Shown: positions 8,165 to 17,203, numbered from the stretch's first letter. The stretch: 64,000 nucleotides of DNA from Fluviicola chungangensis (GCF_007558725.1 NZ_VLPL01000008.1:159467-223466); one strand, 5' to 3'. Numbers and translations are program-made. Notes: generated by a model from the sequence alone, not told the origin.

Positions 8165-10294
8165 ATGCCAGACAAACGATATACCGAAGAGCAGAAAAAC
8201 GCAATGGTTGAAGTACTCACGAAAGTTGGTGGGCCTGTGCAGGAAATTGTTCATGACACGCTCCAAAAAAGTAGTATTGAGATCGTAGAACAGGCTGAGA
8301 AAATTCTGGAAGAAGATCTAAACGACCTCATTAAACAAAATAGCTTAGAAGAAAAAGTCAGCAGTGAGAATTCCCTTATCGGTAAGGGGTTCCGTGGAGC
8401 TTCGTGGTTATTCATGTATACCAATACCAGATCACTCTTTAATTATGAATTGGGATCAGCGGATCAATGGGAATCAAAAGACCGTTTCGAACAAATCCGG
8501 AATATGCAGATCGTAGATGAAAATACGGTTCGGATTTTAGACAACCAAGTGGTTGTTGCAAGCAGAAATGTTGCTCATGCACGGATCGATCAAACCGAGG
8601 TTACAACGATTACTTGGCCATTGTTTTCGGCACACTTCCATGCAGAAGGCACTTGGGTCACCAACAGCACAAGAATGTGCTATGTTTCAGCAAACAATCA
8701 AATCAGAAGGGAATTTAATCATTCTTTACCTATCCCTATGCCGATCCCCGGAGCCACCAGAAGTCAGTTTTTACTAGCAGATCATCTTCGGAATATTCTT
8801 TTTGTAGTTGACAACAATAAATTGTGGAAATTTAAGATTCATCCCGCTATTTTAACCAGCCACTTTGAGCCCGTTAGAATTTCCGAGCCGGAGCACATTC
8901 ATACTTTTAAGGAAGTTAGGTTCTTCAAAGATGCGCAATATTCAGAAAAATTAGGGATAATCTATTTGATTCCGGAAACAGCAAAAGCCATCTATGCCTT
9001 TCACCCCCATACCAATTACTCACTTAGAATCGGTAAAGAAACACCGGTAATAAAAGTGCCGGCACCGATTCGCCCGTATAGAGACTTTTCGCTACAATGC
9101 ATGATACACATCAATGCACTGGAAAATCTAAGTGAATATTCCCTATTGGGCGGAGTTGGAATGCCCACTGTTTTTATACGACCAAGAGACTCCGCACTAA
9201 TTTTTAGGTGGTATGCCCCTGGTAATACGCATTCCGAACCCTTGATTGATCTGGCTTTCCCGAAGGCTTTTGAAGGGTGTGTTGGAAAATGGATCACTTT
9301 AACGGTCTCCATGGACAGCAAAAAACTGAACATTCATTGCAATGGGAAATCGTTTGAGCACCAGCTTACGGATATTTATCCCACTTGTTGGAATATGAAA
9401 CCATCAGATCTTTTTGTAGGCACAATTCCGGATTTGCCTCATCACACAGGTCAAATCCAATCAGCAGATTTTTGCATTGCAGAACTTCGGGTATGGAATA
9501 TGGCTTTAAGTAAAACAGAAGGAAAAAAAGCAATTACGAATTGGCTCGTGAGCAGTAAGGATGGATTCCCTAAAGGATTAAGCCGGTATTATAGATTTGA
9601 TAGGGCACGAGCAGCTTCTTTTCAATTCAAGCAGGAAAAATTTGACTATCATTTAGGAACAGAACTCGTACGGAAATTAGAACAAGTGGAAGGCTTGGAA
9701 TCTGCCGATTGGTCTGATGTTGAACCGCCTTCTTTTTATGCTGATCTCATTAAAATAGCAGAACCAAACAATGTAAAAATACGCTCCGGCTTAAGTATCT
9801 GTGAAACATCTCAACAGGTTTTCTGGGGCGAAGATAAAACTCTCAGAACTTCCGAAATATATGGGGCATCTGCTCTTGGAGTTGAGACCCCGGAGTCAAT
9901 CGGAATAATTCCGGATACCGCCGTCATATTGAATTCAAAATGGCAGGGGTTCACACATTTACAGTATCTGAAATATGCAAAAGCCCAACAACTAAGAGAA
10001 GTGGAATCAGGAAATGATTTGATTCATGCTGCCCGTATGCAAACTTATCTGGAACTTACCTGGATGCATCAGGAGAATGAAAAACGTATAAACGATGCGA
10101 AGAAATTCAGAAAGAATGATGTTACCATTAATCAGCATGCTAAAAAGCAAAAACGATTCTTAGAAATACACGATGCAAAACGAAAGATACAGGAAGAAGA
10201 AAATCTGCTTGTAATTGAAAAGATATCTAATGCCAGAATGGATGCTCTTGAGAAAATTCGTAACGCACGATCAGAAGCAATCAGAAGAAGGTAA
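8165..10294 (+). CDS. LamG-like domain and coiled-coil protein, third gene of the operon
   Basis: 709 residues with no signal peptide. The N-terminal ~60 residues are helical and charged. A middle region to ~residue 290 may be propeller-like. A concanavalin A-like/LamG module at about 295-460 carries the usual cues RDFSLQCMIHI, KWITLTVSMDSKKLNIHCNG and CIAELRVWNMALSK. Residues ~600-709 form a long charged helix ending IRNARSEAIRRR, much like the basic tail of the giant protein upstream. LamG modules usually bind sugars or proteins outside the cell, so a LamG protein without an export signal is unusual. It sits 5 bp after the giant protein gene and is surely co-transcribed. Function unknown. 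Confidence 0.85.
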   Translation: MPDKRYTEEQKNAMVEVLTKVGGPVQEIVHDTLQKSSIEIVEQAEKILEEDLNDLIKQNSLEEKVSSENSLIGKGFRGASWLFMYTNTRSLFNYELGSADQWESKDRFEQIRNMQIVDENTVRILDNQVVVASRNVAHARIDQTEVTTITWPLFSAHFHAEGTWVTNSTRMCYVSANNQIRREFNHSLPIPMPIPGATRSQFLLADHLRNILFVVDNNKLWKFKIHPAILTSHFEPVRISEPEHIHTFKEVRFFKDAQYSEKLGIIYLIPETAKAIYAFHPHTNYSLRIGKETPVIKVPAPIRPYRDFSLQCMIHINALENLSEYSLLGGVGMPTVFIRPRDSALIFRWYAPGNTHSEPLIDLAFPKAFEGCVGKWITLTVSMDSKKLNIHCNGKSFEHQLTDIYPTCWNMKPSDLFVGTIPDLPHHTGQIQSADFCIAELRVWNMALSKTEGKKAITNWLVSSKDGFPKGLSRYYRFDRARAASFQFKQEKFDYHLGTELVRKLEQVEGLESADWSDVEPPSFYADLIKIAEPNNVKIRSGLSICETSQQVFWGEDKTLRTSEIYGASALGVETPESIGIIPDTAVILNSKWQGFTHLQYLKYAKAQQLREVESGNDLIHAARMQTYLELTWMHQENEKRINDAKKFRKNDVTINQHAKKQKRFLEIHDAKRKIQEEENLLVIEKISNARMDALEKIRNARSEAIRRR

Positions 10295-10381
10295 GAGGAT
10301 AGATTGGTTTTTATTCTTGTCCGGAGGAAAGAAGATTCTTTGATTAAAATTCCTGTTTTATGGTGTTTCTAACTTCATAGA

Positions 10382-10450
10382 TACGTGCTGATACGTACTA
10401 TTTTACGTGTTGCCCCGCATTGTATCGCATCTGGAGCAATTGTAGTTTTG
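10382..10450 (+). promoter_or_regulatory. Second four-box operator array plus promoter (secreted LamG gene)
   Basis: Boxes TACGTG (10382-10387), TACGTA (10392-10397), TACGTG (10404-10409) and a weak fourth CCCGCA (10414-10419) are spaced N4, N6, N4. TTG (10420-10422) abuts the last box, and after exactly 20 bp comes TAGTTTTG (10443-10450). The geometry is identical to 2299-2367, so the same regulator should control both units. It lies in the 331-bp gap between 10294 and 10626, in which no gene is seen. Confidence 0.75.
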
Positions 10451-10625
10451 TGTTAACAAATTCAGAATGAAAAAGAGTACACTATTTTGCAAACACTTCC
10501 GCTCAGTTTTATGACTTTTAGTCAAGCAGGAATTTTGAGCCAATTAGCAGGATTAAACAACGATGTACACGAATGCGTTTTGTCTTTGTGAATATACACA
10601 ACACATTGAAAAACAAACCATAAGA

Positions 10626-12437
10626 ATGAAAATTTTATTACTTCTGCTTACGATTCATTTGTCATTTTGCTCATATTCGCAACTTGCGGGAAATGCACTG
10701 CGTTTTGACGCTTCAAACGGATATTGTACGGCAAATTTACCAACTGTGTTTGACAATATTCCTTCCAATGATTTTACCATTGAGTGTTGGGTTAAACAAG
10801 AATCGAATACCACCTCCAAGCGTGTGTTTTTTGCTCAAAAAGATGTAAATAATTTTTGTTCAATCCTGGTAAACGGTGTGAATGTAGCCTATTTTTTTCT
10901 TTGTGATAATGGTACATACTACAGTGTGAGTACGCAGGTAACACTTTCACCTTTGCAATGGACACATCTGGCATTTACCTGGGATGCCAGTACAAATACA
11001 ATAACATCTTACATCAACGGAATTCAGGTTAATGGGATCAATGGAGGGTCTTCTACTTTTGGAAATGACGGAGTCATGACAATCGGAGCCAGATCTGATG
11101 GACAACAAATTTATAAAGGTTCCATCGATGAATTAAGAGTATGGGACGATATCCGGACGCCTTGCGAAATCTTTGGCTCAATGAATAGTGAATTTACAAC
11201 AGCACAGCCAAATTTAGTAGCGTCGTACAGCTTTAATGAAGGTGTAGCAAATGCCACCAATACAGGAGTAACCACCTTGAATGACCTAACCACTACCTAC
11301 GATGCTACATTAACAGGCTTTCTATTGAGTGGAACCACTTCCAATTGGGTCACATCCCAGGCAGGGATCACCCAAACCAACAACAACAGTGAAACTTACT
11401 TGTCAAATGATATCGTTACAGCATGCGGAAGCTATACGTGGATTGACGGAAATACCTATTTTGCAGATAATAATTTAGCGACTTATACTTATACCAGTGT
11501 CAATGGTTGCGACAGTACCATACTTCTGGATTTAACCGTAGATTTACCAGTAATGGCAGATGCACCAACTAATATAATTGAGTGTGCTTACTTTGAACTG
11601 CCTGTACTTTCAAGCGGATCATACTTTACTGCTACAAATGGCGGAGGAACACCATTGAATGCCGGTGATTCGGTATCGAGTTCCCAAACCCTGTATGTTT
11701 ACGCCGAAAATGGAACGTGTTCAGACGAAAACTCTTTTTTGATCACGATTGATTCGGTTGTTACTGCAGATTCACCAGGTGATGTAACCGCTTGCGATAG
11801 TTACGAATTGCCAGCACTTACTTTTGGAAATTATTTTACTGAAAGTAATGGAGGCGGATCATCACTCCTGGCAGGAGATTTGGTTTCCGGTTCGCAAACA
11901 ATTTTTGTGTATGCTGAAAACGGAACCTGTTCAGATGAAAATTCCTTTACCATTTCAATCAATGAATCCCCACTAAATACAGTAAGTGTTGCAGCCAATC
12001 TTTTAACGGCAGATCAAGCAGGGGCCTCCTACCAGTGGTTGGATTGTAACAATGGAAATACTCCCATTTCTGGAGCAACAGGACAGAACTACTCGCCAAC
12101 AATGAATGGAAGTTATGCTGTTGAAATAGCAGAAAATGGTTGTGTTGACACTTCTGCTTGTGTGAATATTGCGACAATAGGAATTGATGAAAAGACGTTT
12201 ACCAGTAATATTATTTTATTCCCCAACCCAACGAGTGGAATGCTGACCATTGTTTCTGACATTGAGTTTGCTAATGCTTCACTAACTGCTCGCAATGTAT
12301 TAGGGCAAGAAGTGTATCGTAAAATGTATTCATCAGTGAAACAGATAGATTTGAATTTGGAGGGCGCTGTTGGAGTTTATTTCATTGAAATAGTTGATGG
12401 AGGTAAAGTATCCCTATTAAAAGTTATAAAAGAGTAA
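10626..12437 (+). CDS. T9SS-secreted LamG protein with 70-residue tandem repeats
   Basis: Exported surface or secreted protein. The start at 10626 is chosen because it gives a standard signal peptide (MKILLLLLTIHLSFCSYSQ); the in-frame ATG at 10563 would put 21 extra residues before it. Mature protein: LamG/concanavalin-like domain at ~22-200 (FTIECWVKQ, WTHLAFTWDAS, GSIDELRVWDDIRT), then Ig-like linker modules including two near-identical 70-residue copies, then a type A T9SS sorting domain (ILFPNPTSGMLTI ... GVYFIEIVDGG). It is driven from the second operator array, so it is probably co-regulated with the 2461-10294 operon. The partner ligand is unknown. Confidence 0.9.
   Translation: MKILLLLLTIHLSFCSYSQLAGNALRFDASNGYCTANLPTVFDNIPSNDFTIECWVKQESNTTSKRVFFAQKDVNNFCSILVNGVNVAYFFLCDNGTYYSVSTQVTLSPLQWTHLAFTWDASTNTITSYINGIQVNGINGGSSTFGNDGVMTIGARSDGQQIYKGSIDELRVWDDIRTPCEIFGSMNSEFTTAQPNLVASYSFNEGVANATNTGVTTLNDLTTTYDATLTGFLLSGTTSNWVTSQAGITQTNNNSETYLSNDIVTACGSYTWIDGNTYFADNNLATYTYTSVNGCDSTILLDLTVDLPVMADAPTNIIECAYFELPVLSSGSYFTATNGGGTPLNAGDSVSSSQTLYVYAENGTCSDENSFLITIDSVVTADSPGDVTACDSYELPALTFGNYFTESNGGGSSLLAGDLVSGSQTIFVYAENGTCSDENSFTISINESPLNTVSVAANLLTADQAGASYQWLDCNNGNTPISGATGQNYSPTMNGSYAVEIAENGCVDTSACVNIATIGIDEKTFTSNIILFPNPTSGMLTIVSDIEFANASLTARNVLGQEVYRKMYSSVKQIDLNLEGAVGVYFIEIVDGGKVSLLKVIKE
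11550..11963 (+). repeat. Two tandem 210-bp repeats inside the secreted LamG gene
   Basis: Two in-frame copies start at 11550 and 11760. Each encodes about 70 residues ending with the shared segment VYAENGTCSDENSF. Both carry a Cys early (IIECAYFELP, VTACDSYELP) and a GGG turn in the middle. They look like duplicated Ig-like spacer modules that set the distance between LamG domain and cell surface. Confidence 0.8.
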
Positions 12438-12762
12438 AAGTTTCAGACAAAATCTAAACGTGTGCGGGAGTATATCTCAAAGAACCCAGTAATATCTCCA
12501 GTGGGACCATCCTTTTGAGACAGCCTGTCAAAAAGTTTGAAGTAAACTCTCCATATCCTCCCACAAATACTTAGATATTTCCCCGCTCACTTTTTTGTTT
12601 CAAGAAATTCAGCTGACAGAGCATTCCGACATCTACAGTTGGGATATCGGTAAGAAATACAAACAGACGGTTATCCAGATATGACAATAATCATCTTTTG
12701 AGATTAAGAGTATCATATCGGGGAAACTATTTTTTTGTGAACTTGTCAAAAAGTTTAAGATC
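12438..12762. other. Non-coding 325-bp gap with a flanking direct repeat
   Basis: No gene is recognisable here. A 15-bp direct repeat, TGTCAAAAAGTTTGA at 12526-12540 and TGTCAAAAAGTTTAA at 12744-12758 (14 of 15 identical), brackets AT-rich sequence with several stops in all frames. It could be the scar of a lost mobile element, but no transposase remnant is convincing. Confidence 0.35.
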
Positions 12763-12945
12763 ATGAAAGAAAAAATTAAGCAAAATGCACCTCATAGTGC
12801 CGTCTATGGCTTGGGACTTATCGGTGCAGCAGTTTATTACATCTCAATAGCAACAGGATTTTGGATGGGGGTGCTTGGTTTTCTAAAAGCCTTGGTATGG
12901 CCCGCTTTTCTTGTTTATGAAGTTTTGAAAGCGCTACATACCTGA
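12763..12945 (+). CDS. Small two-helix membrane protein
   Basis: 60 residues with two hydrophobic stretches, VYGLGLIGAAVYYISIA and MGVLGFLKALVWPAFLVYEVL, separated by a short turn and preceded by a basic N-terminus (MKEKIKQN). The composition and the WPAFLVYE segment resemble small conserved hypothetical inner-membrane proteins of Bacteroidota and Proteobacteria. It has no close operon neighbours. Function unknown. Chosen as real because the membrane pattern is too regular for a chance frame. Confidence 0.7.
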   Translation: MKEKIKQNAPHSAVYGLGLIGAAVYYISIATGFWMGVLGFLKALVWPAFLVYEVLKALHT

Positions 12946-13236
12946 TGAAAGCTATTCCGCACCAGTTGCTTATTATGTGCTGGCAAAGTCTTATCCAAAA
13001 AGTCAGACATTTCTCTGAACAGGGTCAAGAAAAGCTTTGACAGGTTTGTGATTTAATTTTTTCGATGCAGTCTCTGCAGAAGAGAGTAACACAGCAATGT
13101 ACTATCGTAACGGGGGCTGGCGTTTTACATCGGCTCTTTTTGTATATTTCTCTCCGGGAACTCTTCCCGGATTCATATCCCTTTGCCATTCTTTTCGGTT
13201 ATTCCCATAAGTAAATTCAGAAAAGTGATTTAAAAT
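12946..13236. other. Non-coding gap
   Basis: No gene is supported. The only notable feature is a perfect 7-bp hairpin, CCGGGAA/TTCCCGG (13154-13170), without a T run. A 65-codon minus-strand frame (13102-13299) has no recognisable protein features and overlaps the operator that follows. Confidence 0.4.
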
Positions 13237-13282
13237 TTGCGCAACTAAATAATTGCATATATATTTGCAACTAATTGGTTGC
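13237..13282 (+). promoter_or_regulatory. ArsR-type operator-promoter without an arsR gene (copy A)
   Basis: TTG (13237-13239), 20-bp spacer, TATATTTG (13260-13267). The spacer carries an imperfect palindrome GCAACTAAATAATTGC (13241-13256). A second one, GCAACTAATTGGTTGC (13267-13282), starts on the last base of the -7 box and covers the expected start of transcription. The same layout stands before the arsR genes at 50625 and 56747, but here the first gene is an SRPBCC gene. Confidence 0.72.
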
Positions 13283-13339
13283 GTAATTAAAAAAGGCAAA
13301 CAAAGAAATGAAATACATAACGATCAATAATTAAAAAAA

Positions 13340-13840
13340 ATGAGTATGGACACGTTACAATTTGATTTTACGGTTGACAAATCAACCAACTCGGTTTTGG
13401 TAATCAGAGAATTCGATGCGGCACTTCCGCTGGTTTGGGATGCATTTACGAAACAGGAAATTTTGGACCAATGGTGGGCACCCAAACCGTTCACGTCCAA
13501 AACAAAGCATATGGACTTCAAGGAGGGAGGAAGAAGGTTTTATGCGATGGTCAGCCCTGAAGGAAATGAAAGTTGGCAAATCCAGGACTATACATCCATC
13601 AGTCCAAAAACCAATTTCAAGTATTTCAGTGTTTTTGCAGATAAGGACGAAAATCCTCATTTGCCGGGTTCTCATTGGGATTTGAACTTTACGGAACAAA
13701 ACGGGATCACCAAAGTAAGTATGACCATTTACAATGAGTCGCTTGAACGATTGGAAAAAATGATTGAAATGGGCTTCAAAGAAGGCTTCACTATGACTTT
13801 AAACGAACTAAATAGATTATTGGAAACGTTGAAGAACTAA
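13340..13840 (+). CDS. SRPBCC (AHSA1/START-like) domain protein, lone copy
   Basis: Single SRPBCC/Bet v 1-like fold of 166 residues, cytosolic. Family cues: [42 protein letters not shown], and the C-terminal helix [19 protein letters not shown]. These proteins bind hydrophobic ligands in a central cavity; no substrate is known for this branch. Closest relatives in the window are 57116 and 58248, which share WWAPKP or WWGPKP and the FKEG helix. The ATG at 13340 is preferred (a second is at 13346). It sits about 65 bp downstream of an ArsR-type operator, and in the paralogous clusters that position is held by arsR. A terminator follows at 13881. Confidence 0.88.
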   Translation: MSMDTLQFDFTVDKSTNSVLVIREFDAALPLVWDAFTKQEILDQWWAPKPFTSKTKHMDFKEGGRRFYAMVSPEGNESWQIQDYTSISPKTNFKYFSVFADKDENPHLPGSHWDLNFTEQNGITKVSMTIYNESLERLEKMIEMGFKEGFTMTLNELNRLLETLKN

Positions 13841-13880
13841 TAATCAAATCGGATCTATCCTGCTTGAACAGCGAAAAGAA

Positions 13881-13915
13881 ACGGGCATTTAACACGGGTT
13901 GAATGCCCGTTTTTC
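13881..13915 (+). terminator. Rho-independent terminator after the lone SRPBCC gene
   Basis: Stem ACGGGCATT (13881-13889) pairs perfectly with AATGCCCGT (13902-13910), with a 12-nt loop, followed by a T-rich tract. Confidence 0.85.
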
Positions 13916-13971
13916 TTTTGCCTCTGTAAACCACTGTGTCCGAGGTGATCGTCCTGTCTCCCTTTCAGAAC

Positions 13972-14001
13972 TTAGTTATCGCCTCGGATTTGCTATCTTT
14001 G
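13972..14001 (+). promoter_or_regulatory. Promoter of the SulP gene
   Basis: TATCTTTG (13994-14001) matches the TAnnTTTG -7 box exactly. Upstream is TTA (13972-13974), one mismatch from the -33 TTG, at 19 bp. It implies a 5' leader of about 130 nt before the ATG at 14138. Confidence 0.5.
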
Positions 14002-14137
14002 CGCCCGGTTGTGCAAATTGGAAGAAAGATTTAATATAATCCGGTTACTTCGTCTTGAGTAACTTATTTTCCAAACCGCCCATAAATGTACTATTCTTAA
14101 CGGGGAGTTTATTCCTCATCAATGATACTTTTTTCGA

Positions 14138-15673
14138 ATGAAAAAATATTTCAATTTATTCGATCTCAACCAGGAGGTCAATTATAGAACAGAAATTCTT
14201 GCAGGGTTAACTGTGGCAATGACCATGATCCCGGAGTCGTTGTCGTTTGCTTTGTTAGCCGGTTTTCCTCCACTTGTCGGGTTGTATGGTGCATTTATTA
14301 TGGGCTTGTTTACGGCTATTTTTGGCGGGCGGCCGGGGCTGATCTCAGGTGGCGCCGGAGCAACCGTAATCGTTCTCATTGCGCTGATGCAGTCGCACGG
14401 AATCGAGTACGTTTTTGCAGCGATAGCACTTGCAGGAGTATTTCAAATGCTCGTTGGGCTTTTTAAACTCGCCAAGTTTATCCGGTTGGTACCGCAATCT
14501 GTGATGTATGGTTTTGTAAATGGACTGGCAATCGTCATTTTCCTTGCTCAGATTTCTCAATTCAAAACAACGGGTGAACATGCCGGATGGATGACAGGTT
14601 CGGCCCTTTGGACCATGGCAGGATTGGTAGCATTGACAATAGGGCTGGTGATCTTCATTCCGAAAGTTACCAAAGCCGTTCCTGCATCACTTTTGGCAAT
14701 TATTATCCTGTTCGGATTGGTTTATTTCATTGGAATTGATACCAAAACGGTTAGCGATATTGCATCTGTTCAGGGCGGATTACCACCTTTTCACATTCCG
14801 CTCGTTCCCCTGGAATTGGATACACTGTGGATCATTGCTCCTTATGCGGCAATTATGGCGGGAGTAGGTTTGACGGAAGGGCTGCTGACATTGAATCTGG
14901 TTGACGAAATGACACAAACGAAAGGTAACGGGAATCGTGAAAGCATCGCGCAGGGAGGAGCAAATATATTGAACGGATTCTTTTTTGGTATGGGCGGATG
15001 TCCGATGATTGCTCAAACCCTGGTCAATTTATCTGCGGGAGCAAGAGCAAGGCTTTCGGGAATTATTTCAGCACTCACCATCCTGGTCATTGTTCTTTTC
15101 GGTGCACCGGTGATTGGGAAGTTGCCAATAGCCGCGCTTACGGGAGTCATGATTATGGTTGCAATCGGGACGTTTGAATGGACGAGTCTGCGAATTTTCG
15201 GCAGAATGCCCAAAGCAGATATTATTATTATGCTGGTGGTGACGCTGATTACGGTGTTTATGCACAACCTGGCTTTAGCCGTGCTGATCGGGGTAATCAT
15301 TTCTGCATTGGTTTTTGCATGGGAAAATGCCAAACGGATCCGTGCAAGGAAATATACCGACGAAAACGGGGTGAAACATTATGAGATCTATGGACCGCTC
15401 TTTTTTGGCTCTGTAGCAGCATTCAATGAAAAATTTGATGTGCCGAATGATCCGCAGGAAGTGGTGATTGATTTTTCTGAAAGCAGGGTAGCGGATATGT
15501 CAGCCATTGAAGCGCTCAATTCCTTGACCGAACGTTACCTCAAAGTTGGAAAAACACTCCGTTTACGGCATTTAAGTGAGGATTGTACGCGGCTTCTGAA
15601 CAATGCAAATAAAATCATTGAAATCAATGTGGTGGAAGATCCCACCTATAAGGTAATGGAAGATAACAGGTAA
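14138..15673 (+). CDS. SulP-family anion transporter with STAS domain
   Basis: Inner-membrane anion transporter (sulfate, bicarbonate or similar anions; SLC26-like). About 11-12 hydrophobic segments occupy residues 1-395, starting with the family hallmark AGLTVAMTMIPESLSFALLAGFPP cut across TM1. A cytosolic STAS domain follows at ~410-510 (DFSESRVADMSAIEALN). The length of 511 is typical for bacterial SulP. The next genes encode the Na+/H+ antiporter NhaA and a DUF389 protein, all on the same strand. Na+-dependent bicarbonate uptake of the BicA type would fit a Na+-cycling neighbour, but the substrate cannot be read from sequence. Confidence 0.92.
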   Translation: MKKYFNLFDLNQEVNYRTEILAGLTVAMTMIPESLSFALLAGFPPLVGLYGAFIMGLFTAIFGGRPGLISGGAGATVIVLIALMQSHGIEYVFAAIALAGVFQMLVGLFKLAKFIRLVPQSVMYGFVNGLAIVIFLAQISQFKTTGEHAGWMTGSALWTMAGLVALTIGLVIFIPKVTKAVPASLLAIIILFGLVYFIGIDTKTVSDIASVQGGLPPFHIPLVPLELDTLWIIAPYAAIMAGVGLTEGLLTLNLVDEMTQTKGNGNRESIAQGGANILNGFFFGMGGCPMIAQTLVNLSAGARARLSGIISALTILVIVLFGAPVIGKLPIAALTGVMIMVAIGTFEWTSLRIFGRMPKADIIIMLVVTLITVFMHNLALAVLIGVIISALVFAWENAKRIRARKYTDENGVKHYEIYGPLFFGSVAAFNEKFDVPNDPQEVVIDFSESRVADMSAIEALNSLTERYLKVGKTLRLRHLSEDCTRLLNNANKIIEINVVEDPTYKVMEDNR

Positions 15674-15860
15674 ACACACGTTCTGCCGATTCTCTTGTTT
15701 TCAATTTCAGTATGACTTAGAATTCTCAGCAGATTTCCATTGCAGTTACAGTGAATTTAGTTGATTTAATTCGATCTTGAATAGGTGTAAAATGAGCAAA
15801 TGTTCCCGGGAAAAAATGGTATATTTAACGTTTTTCAAAAACGAATAAACTCACCGGAAT

Positions 15861-17183
15861 ATGGAAAAGTCGCCTATTGAAATACTTCTTAAGCCAGTCA
15901 ACCGATTCATTCATAGGGAGTTTACCGGTGGTATCGTTTTGTTTTCCTGTGTGGTGCTTGCAATCTTTCTTGCAAACTCTCCCTGGCAGGAAAGTTACTT
16001 CCATTTTTGGGAGCAGAAATTTGTCGTGGATTTTGATGGATATGCCCTGGATAAACCCTTGCATGTTTGGATCAATGACGGATTGATGGCGCTGTTTTTC
16101 TTTGTTATCGGACTCGAATTGAAACGGGAGTTCATGGCAGGGGAATTGTCTACTCCGCGCAAAGCTGCATTGCCTATGATAGCTGCTCTGGGTGGTATGA
16201 TTGTGCCTGCAATCATTTATGTTTTATTCAATGTGGGAGGAAGCGGGTTGAAAGGATGGGGAATTCCCATGGCAACCGATATTGCTTTTGCGTTAGCCTT
16301 GCTTTCACTTTCCGGAAAAGGAATTCCCTCATCGGTAAAAGTATTCCTTTCCGCACTTGCTGTTGCAGACGACCTGGGAGCAGTGCTGGTCATCGCTTTC
16401 TTCTATACCGCTCATATTTCTGCCGTTCCTTTATTGATCGGAGGTGCATTGTTGTTGTTGCTGTTGTTGGGAAATTACCTGGGAGTTCGCAGTACCGGTT
16501 TTTATCTTGTAATCGGAATCGCTGTCTGGATTGGCTTTTTGCTCTCGGGTGTTCACGCAACCATAGCCGGGGTATTGGTCGCATTTACCATACCGGCCAG
16601 GACCAAAATTGATGAAGAAGAATTTATCAGGAAGAACCGGCAATATGCCGATAAGTTTGCGGAAGCGATCCCGTTGGAAGGTACATTGACAACTCCCGAG
16701 CAGCACGATAGGATCCAGGATATGAAAAAATTGTGCCTGGCAGCTGAAACACCCTTGCAGAAAATAGAAGAAAACCTTCATCCCTGGGTTTCATTTGTCG
16801 TCATGCCATTGTTTGCACTGGCTAATTCGGGGATGATCCTGAACGGGGATTTTCTGTCCATGATCGCCAATCCGATAAGTCTCGGAATCGTGACAGGTCT
16901 TGTGGTGGGTAAATTCATAGGAGTATTCTCATTCACCTGGCTCAGTGTCCGGTTCAAAATAGGCGTACTTCCCGAACGATCCAATTGGATGCACATCCTC
17001 GGAGTATCGGTACTTGCCGGTGTTGGTTTTACGATGTCCTTGTTTGTCACGGGACTGGCATTTAAAGAAAGTGAACTGACAGATCAGGCAAAATACGGGA
17101 TTCTTACTGCATCTGCGCTGGCGGGAATAGCAGGAACTGTGATTCTCAAAATAGCACAAAGAAGAAAGAAGACTTCTTCATAA
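15861..17183 (+). CDS. nhaA: Na+/H+ antiporter NhaA
   Basis: Inner-membrane antiporter exchanging Na+ or Li+ for protons. Family hallmarks: FFFVIGLELKREFMAGELS, PMATDIAFALALLSLSGKG, and the double aspartate of the transport site in ALAVADDLGAVLVIAFFYT. 440 residues with 11-12 membrane segments is in the usual range, slightly longer than E. coli NhaA because of a cytosolic insert at ~245-310 (DEEEFIRKNRQYADKFAEAI). It lies 187 bp after the SulP gene and 20 bp before the DUF389 gene, so it is probably co-transcribed with the latter. Role: sodium and pH homeostasis. Confidence 0.95.
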   Translation: MEKSPIEILLKPVNRFIHREFTGGIVLFSCVVLAIFLANSPWQESYFHFWEQKFVVDFDGYALDKPLHVWINDGLMALFFFVIGLELKREFMAGELSTPRKAALPMIAALGGMIVPAIIYVLFNVGGSGLKGWGIPMATDIAFALALLSLSGKGIPSSVKVFLSALAVADDLGAVLVIAFFYTAHISAVPLLIGGALLLLLLLGNYLGVRSTGFYLVIGIAVWIGFLLSGVHATIAGVLVAFTIPARTKIDEEEFIRKNRQYADKFAEAIPLEGTLTTPEQHDRIQDMKKLCLAAETPLQKIEENLHPWVSFVVMPLFALANSGMILNGDFLSMIANPISLGIVTGLVVGKFIGVFSFTWLSVRFKIGVLPERSNWMHILGVSVLAGVGFTMSLFVTGLAFKESELTDQAKYGILTASALAGIAGTVILKIAQRRKKTSS

Positions 17184-17203
17184 AAGTTTGTATCTTTTTA
17201 TCG

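Noticed and set aside
13102..13299. 65-codon minus-strand frame in the gap before the lone SRPBCC gene
   Set aside because: No protein features and it covers the ArsR-type operator.
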